From: Endomychus coccineus
Lineage: Eukaryota > Arthropoda > Insecta > Coleoptera > Endomychidae
Assembly (NCBI GenBank): GCA_958510875.1
Contig: OY294067.1
Span: 264,838,180-264,902,179 of the forward strand
Reading direction: 5' to 3'
Length of the DNA stretch: 64,000 bases
The notes under the pieces were generated by a model. That model did not search any database. It was given only the letters and a program-made list of their open reading frames with translations, and was not told the origin of the DNA. Numbering within the stretch: position 1 is the first letter of the stretch; each line of letters opens with the position of its first letter. Shown piece after piece: positions 1-10,200 of this stretch. The position numbers were made by a program, and so were the translations under genes.

Positions 1-1435
1 TTTTCAAAGCAGCAAAATATTTAAAAAAATAATAGCATGTTTTCGATCGAAAATTGTCCAAGTAATCCAAATATCCTACTTACAATTCTGAATTCTGCAA
101 CTTTGAGGTCGAATAAAGGTCAAAAACTGGAAGAAAATTACGTTTACCTGGTTTTTGGCATAAAATTAATGGTATACTAGAGTGTAAAAACTGTTGGATG
201 ACTTTCGGGAACTATTTTCTTATCGTAAAATGTTCCGCTGATTCCGATTCCGGGGTCATATGTCCCAAAAAATACTTGTGATTTTTGTACATTAATATCG
301 GTTTTTTGTGTTTTTTCGATTTTTCGACTTCTAAAATCCATTTAGTCAGAAGTTTTATCGTAAAGCTGAGGTAAAAACAAGCAGATTTCGCAAAAAAAGG
401 TGTTTTGCCGAAAATCAGACAATGAATATAGAATGCGTTATGTAAAGAAAATGACATCATTTCCGGATTCAGCGGCCTATTTCCGATCGGAAATGACTTC
501 TTGGACGTTTATTTATTATAAAATGTCGATTTCTGGGGTCAAAAACAGTTTTTTTGGCCTTTTCGTTGAAAAACAACCCAAAAAATTGTAAAAAGTAATA
601 AAAAACTTTTTAAACAGTATTTTAATCTCTAAATGCCGGTAAACGAGTTCAAATACGATGTAGAAACGGAAAAAAATTTCCCCGGCAAGTTCCGCAGAGA
701 CCCCCCCCCCCCCCCCCTTTGGCCGTCTTCTTTCATTTAGAATTGCCCATTTATGTGACTATTGTTTGAATATCACTGACTTCTCTAAATCTGAGATTTC
801 ATCTTAGATTTGAAAATTATTGACAAATAAATGAAATCTTACATCCTCAATAACAGAGTAACATTCCAAGAAATGATTAGTGAAATTAAAGCTATCTTGT
901 GTGTTGATGTATTGCCACCACTTTCTCTTCATTACATAAATCTAAAGTAGCATAATATGTATATGGAGATAAATAAAATTACAGTAAGCAAAGTATCAAT
1001 AAATATTAAATGTGTCAAATTTCAATTCATTGAATGATGTAAGTTTGGGAACTACTAGAAAACTTCCTCCTGGTTGAACTTTTCTGAGACCCCAATGTAG
1101 GCATGCTCATTTTGATGTATATATGGTAAAATTTGAAAATCAAATATTTGTGGTATATTCTACATTCATGTATGATCCCCATCCGTCTGATAGATTTTTA
1201 AATCATTCCTCCATATAATATATATTTTTAATCATCCGCTTTAGAAGTAATTTAGGTTCTACATAATTGCAATTAGTTTCTTGTAACCTTCAATATTTAA
1301 GATGTTTAATTATTTTATATATATTGTAAATATGAATGCTTATTATTGGAGGCTCCAAACAGATATTAGTTTATCCTTAAGGCTTAAAAATTTCAATTAA
1401 ATTGATAATAACCAAAAGAAAGATATACTAGCTAA
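1..1435. other. No gene seen; AT-rich intergenic DNA
   Basis: No convincing coding exon. Bases 180-600 have the look of an old repeat with recurring phrases such as a gggtca core next to atttccg/gattccg, but I could not define its ends. A run of 17 C lies at 701-717. Confidence 0.5.
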
Positions 1436-1547
1436 TAAACTATAAGAGTTCACATTGTGGATACACTATAACACTATAAATAAGGAACAATCACCCTTAT
1501 CTACTAAAAATACTATTAAAGTTTACTCTGATGATGGCTACTTGGTA
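1436..1547 (+). repeat. PLE-C terminal unit, left half (interrupted)
   Basis: This is the left arm and start of the hammerhead-like centre of the family I call PLE-C. The arm ataaggaacaatcaccctta at about 1480-1499 is inverted in the right half at 2742-2815. The centre reads TACT, CTGATGA, T, GGCTAC and stops at CTACTTGGTA (1538-1547), which recurs as CTATTTGGTA at 2732-2741. The unit was therefore split by the element at 1548-2731. The family assignment to Penelope-like elements rests on the 49701-50075 copy, where the same end lies next to a GIY-YIG nuclease fragment. Confidence 0.7.
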
Positions 1548-1628
1548 TCATAATAAAAATTCTTGACCCAGGTATGAATTATGTATAAATAAACAATAGT
1601 CACACTAACACATATGCTGATTATTTCC

Positions 1629-1670
1629 GTCTTTACGTACGTTTCGGTCTCTCGACCATCATCAGAAGAC
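1629..1670 (-). ncRNA. Hammerhead-ribozyme-like motif of PLE-A (copy 1)
   Basis: On the minus strand the order is GTCTT (stem I), CTGATGA, T, GGTC-GAGA-GACC (stem II with a GNRA-type loop), GAAA, a palindromic stem III overlapping ACGTACGT, the triplet GTA, then AAGAC that pairs with GTCTT. All invariant hammerhead bases are present. The single T between CTGATGA and stem II is not in the textbook core. With such a short, self-complementary stem III, activity may need a dimer. Cleavage is predicted after GTA. Confidence 0.7.
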
Positions 1671-1928
1671 TTATTATGTCCAAAACGAGATTTCTTAAAA
1701 CTAATTATATTAGCACAAAGCGTCCATATCGCACCAATTTCAATTAAGAATGCCCCAGTCGCCGAAACGAACAGAATCACGAATAATCGAAATTGTACCA
1801 TCCTTCCTAAAATATACTTTTAACATTGTTAAGATGCATGTAGGAATTTGCAAGAGTTTTAATTAATTAAGTTAGTATAAATCTAACTTAATGTCTGAAT
1901 ATCAGTCCTATGATTTACAGATTTGGAG

Positions 1929-2255
1929 TCACGTTTTATGAATCATCTCCAGAATAGATCTTTTATAATGATTGGTTTCCTTAGTTAAAATATTAACATT
2001 TTTGTAATCGAATTGATGGTTATAATCAAAGCAGTGTTTAGCAAGGGCTGTGAAATTTTCGAAGTTTTTGTTTCTTGTGCTATACTTATGGCCATACATT
2101 CTTTTTTGTAAATATTCTTCGAGATTCCCATCGCAATCTAAACAATTTAATTTGTATACTATGTGGGTTTTTTTATCTTTAGGTATTAAAGGTTTTAGAT
2201 TTGAGAAAAATTTTCCAACACAATTAGTAGGTTTATGCGCGACATTTACATCATA
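1929..2255 (-). pseudogene. PLE-A GIY-YIG endonuclease C-terminal fragment
   Basis: Reading the minus strand from 2255 gives 108 codons without a stop, ending in TGA at 1929-1931, but with no start codon because the element is 5' truncated. The translation contains HIVYKLNCLDCDG, where the first half of a GIY-YIG domain is expected; then EEYLQKRMYGHKYSTRN, ALAKHCFDYNHQFDY and RSILEMIHKT. The VYKLNC opening, the AxAKHC/H segment and the late glutamate in LEM match the nuclease tail of Penelope-like retroelements. The second tyrosine-glycine motif (YIG) is degraded, so the domain is probably inactive. Its role in an intact element would be nicking target DNA for reverse transcription. The family is secure; the activity is not. 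Confidence 0.7.
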
Positions 2256-2265
2256 CTTTTTTGTA

Positions 2266-2731
2266 TGATGTATGTATGTATGATATAAATGTCGCGCATG
2301 AACCTACTTATTGTGTTGAAAATTTTACTGAAATCTAAAACCTTGTAGTACCTCGTAAATCTTAACATCTGGTTCGAGAGTAGATACTTAACGTAATAGT
2401 TTTGGCCTTCAGTCGTTGAGACACTATACTAACATGCGCTTGTATATTATAAGAATATTACTGAATATTGGATTCTTGTTATATTTTATACTTGAAACAG
2501 GATGTGATACAATTTCGATTATTCGTGATTCTGTTCGTTTCGGTGACTTGGGCATCTTTAATTGAAATTGGTGCGATATGGACGCTTTGTGGTAATACAA
2601 TTAGTTTTAAGAAATCCCGTTTTGGAGATAATAAGTCTTCTGATGATGGTCGTGAGACCGAAACGTACGTAAAGACGAGAATATAAAACAAAGTGTTAAT
2701 GTGACCTATTTCCCGAGAATTTTATATATGA
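2266..2731 (+). mobile_element. PLE-A copy, plus strand, partner of 1548-2265
   Basis: The start mirrors the start of the minus copy, the nuclease part is mostly lost, and the 3' part (about 2505-2731) parallels the minus copy down to the hammerhead-like motif and beyond. The right end abuts CTATTTGGTA at 2732-2741, the presumed target duplication of the pair. Confidence 0.75.
2635..2676 (+). ncRNA. Hammerhead-ribozyme-like motif of PLE-A (copy 2)
   Basis: The order is GTCTT, CTGATGA, T, GGTC-GTGA-GACC, GAAA, the ACGTACGT palindrome, triplet GTA, AAGAC. Stem I (5 bp) and stem II (4 bp) are perfect, and it matches copy 1 except in the stem II loop. The extra T before stem II is present. Confidence 0.75.
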
Positions 2732-2741
2732 CTATTTGGTA

Positions 2742-2815
2742 CCTGAAAGGTCCTGAATATATTAGCAGTATCTTTAGTGGATAGGGGTGATCGTTTCTTA
2801 TTTATAACAGTACTA
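2742..2815 (+). repeat. PLE-C terminal unit, right half
   Basis: It continues the unit broken at 1547: the GAAA box and AGG-T-CCT stem III at 2745-2753, then an arm (tttagtggataggggtgat and on) that is the inverted counterpart of 1480-1510. It is separated from the left half by the PLE-A pair. Confidence 0.7.
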
Positions 2816-4089
2816 AGTCTCAACAATGGGCTACTGAACAAAAGTTGATATAGAGATTGAAAGACATTTCTAGAAATGTGATGACAGGTTTTGGTTTTCT
2901 ACTTTTGTCTTCAAATTTTGTAAGAATTTCACTGCACCTGCTCTAGCTCTGCAATCATATGATATTATATTCAACTCGAATTTTATATGTGGAATTGTCA
3001 ATGTTGGCAGCAATTTAATTGTTCCCTTTGTTCAAATTCTTGGTATAAACGCCCTTCAAGATCTGGCAAATCTCAAACCTTGTTAATATAGTATCTCATT
3101 AATGACTTACCTAAACGATCTAGATCCAGACTATTGAGAGAAATAAAAGGGGCTTATGAACAAAATGTGATTGCATATATATGTAATTGTTATTTTGATT
3201 TTAAATCAAGATATTAAGTTTGTTTATTATTTCTGTAAAACTAATATTATACTTGTTACTTGAATTAGTGCTTGTTGATTGACTTATTTGTTTTATTAAT
3301 TATAATTATTTTATTATCAATACAATAATGAAACAAATAGTAATAGCTTTGGTTTTATTTCGAACGTTAGTTTCTAAATGAATTCCACTGCAAAAAGTAC
3401 AAACTTCACTATAAGCTAGTGAAAGAGTTCAAGGAAACTAGGAGAAAGGTGAGGATGGTTGGGTGCAAGCGTATATCTAATAAGACAGATATATGGGTGC
3501 GAGGAACGAAATACAACAAAATTAGAGTGCAATGATAATTGGATAATGATTTGTTGCAAGCGGGTGTTTGAACATTTTGCACTCATCTTGGTTGTGTTGT
3601 GTTTAGCATTTTATATTCAGTACAGTGAAATTTATTTGAAAAAAGTTGTAATTTATTGTTTGATTGATTGTTTCTTATTTATTAGCGCAATAAATAATAC
3701 ATTTCTTTTTTATTGTTGATTTTTAAGAATGTGAAGCACAGAAAAACTTGGTTTAATTTGTATCTGCTTTAGCAATATTTGGTGCTAAGTACAATCTCCA
3801 GAATTGCTTCTAAATCAGTTTTTGACATTATGACAAAATACGGGAACCTCTTGCGTTTTCCATATTCAGATCAGAGAAAAACCTTACCCATACTTGTCTC
3901 CATTGTCCAGGAAAAAAATATTCCACCAACACGTTCTACTTGTTTTATTTTTGAAATTATAAAGGCGGCACAAACACCAGCAGCTTCTATCAGGATCTAT
4001 TGTAACTACTAAAATCAGTGTGGACATAAAACATTGTCTCCAGTCAGGCGGTTGACTATCTCCGAGAAGACCAATATATTATTGTATCT
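2816..4089. other. No gene seen; AT-rich, possibly old repeats
   Basis: Several open stretches (for example 3459-3719 and 3779-4012) have no recognisable domain and no splice context. A weak inverted repeat pairs the acaaca/gagtgcaa region near 3508-3530 with tgcactc/gttgtgttgt near 3578-3600. Confidence 0.4.
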
Positions 4090-4613
4090 GTATAGACCAC
4101 GGTCGTATATACAGGTTTGGAATCTCGAGGCTGTTTCCTATGTGAGAAGTGAGTCCGCTAAGCGTCATCTTTTGCGTAGTACCAAAAGGGTGGCGCATGA
4201 GTCGAGGGATGTTCTCTGGCACGTATACGACCGTATTTGAACCATAGTCAAAGTATACAGGTCTGCCGGAGCCTCCCTTCCATCGTTTCTCGCGCTAGGT
4301 GACGTCACCTCGCTCCTCCAATCACATCGCCGGCACGTAACAACATCATATTATATCGTCGTCAATGACATTAAATAAACCAAATAAACGACCAATCAGC
4401 TAGCACTCGAATTTTAGAAAGAGTAGAAGGGAGGCTCCGGCAGACCTGTATACTTTGACTATGGTTTGAACGATATGGCGTCTAATCCTGACAACATACT
4501 TCGATCCATGCGCCAGCTGGTGGCTGAGCGAGGGACTACGAGTTAGGCGACATGTAAGAGACTCATGTCAAAAATAGAGTTTCCAGACCTGTATATACGA
4601 CCGTGGTACAGAG
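4090..4613. mobile_element. Small inverted-repeat element (MITE-A1) carrying a nested one
   Basis: The ends are inverted: CACGGTCGTATATACAGGT at 4098 and its complement finishing at 4605. The flanks gtatagac (4090-4097) and gtacagag (4606-4613) agree at 6 of 8 positions, as expected for a decayed 8-bp duplication of the hAT/P type. After removing the nested element the body is about 280 bp and aligns with both ends of the longer relative at 17083-18130. No transposase is encoded. Confidence 0.75.
4235..4471. mobile_element. Nested 221-bp palindromic MITE inside MITE-A1
   Basis: The element is 4243-4463. Its arms start CATAGTCAAAGTATACAGGT and continue through about 37 bp (to 4280 and from 4427). 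The flanks atttgaac (4235-4242) and gtttgaac (4464-4471) match at 7 of 8. The inner tip shares GTATACAGGTCTG with the host MITE, so the two belong to related families. Confidence 0.8.
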
Positions 4614-5146
4614 TACCGAGATACGAAGTTTCCACCAATTGTATCCCAGTTCATACTAGGCTTAACATTAGTCGCATAGCTCTCTTTCGTAATTTTTGCA
4701 AACGATATATATCCCCTTGGCAGCGCTAGTCTACAAATTATTGACCTCATGAATTCAGTAGAATCATCGATTTATAAAACATGCCTCTATTATAGATTTT
4801 ACTACCGTAGATATCAACTAGAGTATATTATCTTCTTTCTATCAATGTACATATTTTTCCCACTACAAATTTTGTAAATCCACCTTTTTCATTGGGTAAT
4901 TTGATGATAATGTATGTTTTGAACCATCTAGTTATTATTGATAAGTTGTACTTTCTAACTGTGTTTCGTACGATTGTCATAATAAAATCTGAATAAAAAC
5001 TTCAACACTTAGTATTAGTTAGGCAATTTATTTTAAATTGTCACATACGATGTAATTAGATATAACAAACAAATGATTAAAGTTGAACAAAAAATAGCAA
5101 CGTTACCTCGGTATTTTTAGTGATTATCATGTAAAAAAATGCCCGC
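4614..5146. other. No gene seen
   Basis: AT-rich, with no coding, RNA or repeat boundary that I can define. Confidence 0.4.
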
Positions 5147-5846
5147 ATTCACACCAAAGAGTTCTATATACAGAATGTTCCATCTCAGACGAGCCATCCC
5201 GTATATTTCTTATCCCATAGTGAGTGGAAAAATCTCCCGAAACACGTCGATTGATTTTGTTTGGGGGACATCTTTTGACGTATATTTGAGGCTTGAACGA
5301 GCAACCCCCTAATAGGGGGCGCTTCAACCCCTCAAAATTGAATAGGGGAGAGGGGTTGAGTGATACGTCATTTGAAAGGTCTTGGAAGCCTCTTTACAAC
5401 GGTGTATGAAAAACGTAAATTTGATGAACCGTTTTCGCCAAAAATTAATTTTGTTGCTCGAATGCGCCACCTTGAATATTTTGGTTATTTGTACAATGTA
5501 CAATCTCATTTTTATTAAGCCTTTTTTACAAACTTAAACAATCTTCAAAAAATCACATTCGTAAACAAATTGAATTGTGCCACAGGATCTACCAAAGAGT
5601 TCTATATATAGAGTAGACAAGTAGTGTGTTAAGCATAGGAATGCGCTGGTAAATAGTCTGACATTCTGTAATCGCACATGTAGTGCGCTCTCACTCGCAC
5701 GGTCTCTCCCCTTCTATCACAAGAGTATAAGAATACAAGAATAAGTATAATGCGCACACATCGTGCGAGTGAGAGCGCAGTATGTCTGTCAACTTTCCAG
5801 TGAGACTTAGTAGTCTACTCTATATATAGAACTCTTTGATTCACAC
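5147..5846. mobile_element. MITE-B1 with an internal 438-bp offset duplication
   Basis: A perfect 8-bp duplication attcacac flanks the unit (5147-5154 and 5839-5846). The element begins CAAAGAGTTCTATATA at 5155 and ends with its complement at 5838. The same start recurs at 5593, so a complete 246-bp MITE occupies 5593-5838, with an inner inverted pair (gcgctctcactcgcac). The 420 bases between the two starts (about 5171-5590) are flanked by an 18-bp direct repeat accaaagagttctatata, as if a retroelement scrap had inserted at the MITE tip. Confidence 0.7.
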
Positions 5847-7244
5847 GGCAAGAGTTACGACCCATGTACAAGTACCATAGTCTGCACGTCTCCGGAAATC
5901 TCACCGTTTGAAGTTGTCTGACATAATATGTTTGGTGCCAGACTGGTTAATTTACCCGACCCCCAGCCCCAAGATAATCTCATATCTTCGGCTTCACGTA
6001 CAAGATGATTGAAATGATATACCCCAAGGCGATATTGATCATTTGATTCACCTAGTAAATGAGTGCATAATCAATCACGTGCATCACCTGACTATTTTTA
6101 TAACTGTTTATTTTTTATTGAGAACTTAATCATTTATTTGTTATAATATCTGATGTGGAAATTGCAAATTAATTGTATTTGTATAACTAATAGGTATGCG
6201 GTTCTTATTCAAATCAATATATATTCAATGGTTCGTGACAAATTGTATTTCATAACACATTTTTAGGCACGTCTCTCTATTAACTGGCATTCTTGGAACT
6301 AAGCAAATTTTAACCTTCAGAAAAATTTAATGAATATGAAGTCTTAAGTTTACGACATTAAGATTAAAAATTTATTTCAATAGAATAACATAATTTCAAT
6401 TATAAAATTTTCACACAAAGTCTCTAAACAGAAGAAGCTACTGGTTTGGTAGACAAGGATCAATATAGATACCCTCGCGATATCGACATAAAATCATAAT
6501 GAATTATAAAGACATCAATCAATTACATGCATTTTAATAAGAAATGTGTTAAGGGCAAGGCAAAACCAAAAATTATGAAAATTAAAAAAAACCTCGTAAA
6601 AACTTAACAAACTAACCTGCGATGACTTAGCCGCTCGAAACCGGGAAATGAAATGCAATTCAGTACCGACACAGTTGAATATTGAACTCGATATATCAAC
6701 GGCTGTTCGTGCGCAACTTTTATGCTACTATGTTAATTTGTCACACACTTAAGAACGGGCATGCACTTTACGCAGCAGTAGTACTCCCCCTGTCTGCTCT
6801 TTTTGGCATGAGAAATTATACCAGTGGCATTGCGATTCGTTTCTCCTGTTTAGAGACTTCGTGGCTTGTCATACTAAACAAATTGTCTAGATAATACCTT
6901 CAGTTACGCTACTGATTCAAATGGCACTGTCGGGTTCATAGAGGTATCATATATACCTTTATGGTCGGGTGTCGGTTCTGGGCATAGATAGTACTTCTTA
7001 TTCTGGTTTAGTTTTTTTAGTGGTCTATGTTACTTTTCCATAGCTCTGGGATACATTTTTATAGTTCTATGATAATTCATTTCTATTCTATGTTTAAACT
7101 TAACGTCACGTCATATGGAATGGAGAAATTTTTTAGTAGTTCTGTGGGAGAAATGAGGAGAAGAACGATTGATTAGAAGATGTAACAATTAAGTTATTTT
7201 ACTATTATTATCCGGCGACGTAGATATTCTGATTCCTTAACATC
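5847..7244. other. Upstream region of RPAP2; no other gene seen
   Basis: This holds the presumed promoter and 5' UTR of RPAP2. I see no reliable TATA box or initiator and no conserved upstream exon. Short open stretches here have no recognisable domain. Confidence 0.4.
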
Positions 7245-10200
7245 ATGCAAGACTCACTTGAAGAATATTTGAAACTTTCTAAAAATTGTGTGGAGCCTGC
7301 AAAAGATACCTGGTTAGTTCTCAATTATTTGGTGAGAAATGTATTATTTCATTTTATTCATTTCAGTAAGGATATACCCAAAGAAGTATTGATAAGTGTC
7401 CAGTTGAAAAAAGAATCTGAAGATAAAGCTCTGAAAATTGTAGAAATACTTATAGATGGAAAATTACGACCACAAATATTTTTGAAAAGTGTATGTATTT
7501 GTTCAGAAATTATTTATTTCACAGTTATATGATGAGGTTGTATGTTATGTTTTGTAAAGATGAATGATTATAATATTCTATAAGTAATTATAAGGGTATC
7601 CCATATTGATGCTACTCTTATTGAAAAATCACATAAATTGGACTAATTTATGTGTTTTCTATATTTTAGCTCTATTATATAAATCCAAATTATTATCAAG
7701 ATATTGTTGAAGAGAGGGCTATCACAAAAATTTGTGGATATCCACTATGTGGTAAGAAGATTCCTAGTATGCCAAATAAACAATATTCCATATCAACTAA
7801 GCAGAATAAAATATATGATATTACAGAACGAAAGGTAAACATTTCCTATATTACTATTTTGAATTGAATTATCATTAGAAAATCTTTTGAAATTTGAATT
7901 AGCAGTTTCAACACATTGTCTGTGGCACTTTATTAATAACAAATTATTATTTATGATTAAATGAAAAAACAATTACTTTGTATTATGTCTGAAACGGGAT
8001 CCCATTTTCATACATAATATGTCTTCTGATGATGGTTGTGAGACCGAAACATACGTAAAGACGAAAATAATAAGCATATGTGTTAGTGTGACCTATTTCC
8101 TGAGAATCTATATATAATTCATACCTGGATCAAGAATCATTAATGATTGGTACTAGAGGTTCAGTACATTCTTTATTACAATCTTACCTCACACAAAAAG
8201 TTCTAAAAAGGCAATTTATACAGTATAGAGAAAAAATTGAAAATTGCTATTTATAATCTACATTAATAAAAGATTGGTTTGATGACAATCTCTTAACATT
8301 GAAAAATATAAAATCATCTTTTATTACTTTTACAATATCAAACATAAATTTACATGACAATGAAACAATTATAATAGATAAAATGAGTTGATCTCAAGAA
8401 ACCAAGAAATGAAATGCATAATAATAAAATCAGTTAAATATTTAGGAATATAAATTGATAAAAATTTGAAGTGGCTTGTACATATAAATTATAATGGTTG
8501 TTACACGTAAATTTATATATAAACAACTTAGTGAAACTTTAAATGTTAGTAATCATTTATATATTTGCATTAAAACCAATAGAATATACAAAAATATATA
8601 CTTAAAGTAGTCTCAAAAAACCCAAGTTGTATACATCAAAGTTTATTTCTTTGAACTACTTGACAAAAAGCAATTATTTGTACAATCTGCAATGAACTTT
8701 ATTCATAGGGGTGACAATTACATAATTTTTTTTCACACAATGGAAATACAAGGAAAGTAGATAATTAATCATTGGATATCTGTAAAAAGTATAATATTGC
8801 AACATGTTAGGATCTAATCTTTACGCCTGCATTTTAATAATCAACACCAAATCGTTTGTAAACCCTTTATATTCCTGGATACTTCTAGTTGAAGCTTGCC
8901 TATGAAATTCAAATTTCACATTTATCACATTTTAATTCACTCCTGTTTGAGGTTTTATTGATATATTCCTTCAAAATTTGAACTATATATTTACTTTTTA
9001 ATTTTATAATTCTTAAATTTTAGTGAAAATTTGTTTTTGCCAATAGGAAATAATGAAATGAAATGTACTATACTTGTAAGGAAACAAATTTAAATCATCT
9101 TATCTTTGGCTGAATACTGAAATATACACTAACATCTCTGTTAGTTTATATTAAGAAATTATTCACATTATGATAATTTTGAAATATTACATATATTTGG
9201 AACATAAAAAATTTGTTTATAAGAAAAAAATAAAATCATGCATGTGGAATTTGTCGTTTATTTGACAAATTTAACTTTCTAGTCTATGAATTGAACGTGT
9301 AAGTTCGAATTAAAAATTTTTTTTTGCATTAGCTTCAAGAGGTTCTCAGGATCATTCATACACCTTAAAACCTCTTGGGAACCCCAACCCCACCCATTGG
9401 GGCGAAAATGGCCCGAAATATTTATAGCTAAAATCCCGGTTCACAGCGTGGACTATTCAGGTTGTCTGTCACAACCTTCACAGAAATAGACTAGTTTCAA
9501 TTCACTAGACATATTGCACCCTCATGCTCACTTCACTCCAACTGACATACCTAATGCACAATGAATTTCATTACATGTCCAGATTTGAAACATCGTCAAA
9601 TTAATGATTTGTATAACTTAATGACGGTACTGAACATAATAACAATAGGCAGAGTATTGGCTTTGATGGGCTAGTATCGAAAGAAAGTTGCATTACTATG
9701 ACCTGCCTAAATCTTACCATGTAATTTATTGGAGATTTTTACAAAAGAATAATAATAAATTTAATGAAACATTCAATAGGTATCAATTTATAGTTACAAG
9801 TGATGTGAGATGATTCTTATTAATTTTTCAGAATTATTGCAGTAACTTTTGTTGCCAGGCTAGTGGACATATCCAAAATCAAATTGACAGCAGTCCTCTT
9901 TGGGCTAGGAACTATGGAAATATGCAGCAGTATAATTTGCTGACAAAGCCAGATAAGTAAGTTTTTGGATTGACATAAATGAAATTATGTAGTTTTTTCT
10001 TCGGAAGTTGGAGAATAAAACTCAAATTTCACACAAAACTTTTAACATTTAATTTAAAAATGCTGACAAATTGTTTCACCATATTGTGGCATTTTCAAAG
10101 CAAGGAGTAATCAACTAAAGCTAAATCTAAAAGTGTGTCCTTAAATATTCAGTGGCGGCTCGTGAACTTTTTAAGAGAGGAGGCTGGACATAAAACATTC

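Larger units (their letters stand above)
1548..2265 (-). mobile_element. PLE-A copy, 3' part, inverted relative to its partner
   Basis: A 5'-truncated Penelope-like element read on the minus strand: the C-terminal part of the GIY-YIG endonuclease (1929-2255), an untranslated stretch, a hammerhead-like motif (1629-1670) and a tail ending near 1548. It meets a second, plus-strand copy head to head: the sequence at about 2170-2255 is repeated inverted at about 2270-2345. Inverted or partial tandem arrangements are typical of Penelope-like elements. Confidence 0.8.

Noticed and set aside
701..717. Run of 17 C, considered as a regulatory or structural element
   Set aside because: A homopolymer run next to repeat-like DNA; length may also be affected by sequencing error. 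A similar G run at 62901-62913 was treated the same way.
1538..1801. Open frames on both strands with [18 protein letters not shown] peptides, repeated at 2468-2686 and 14455-14658
   Set aside because: They are translations of the non-coding PLE-A 3' end including the hammerhead core; the conservation is at RNA/DNA level.
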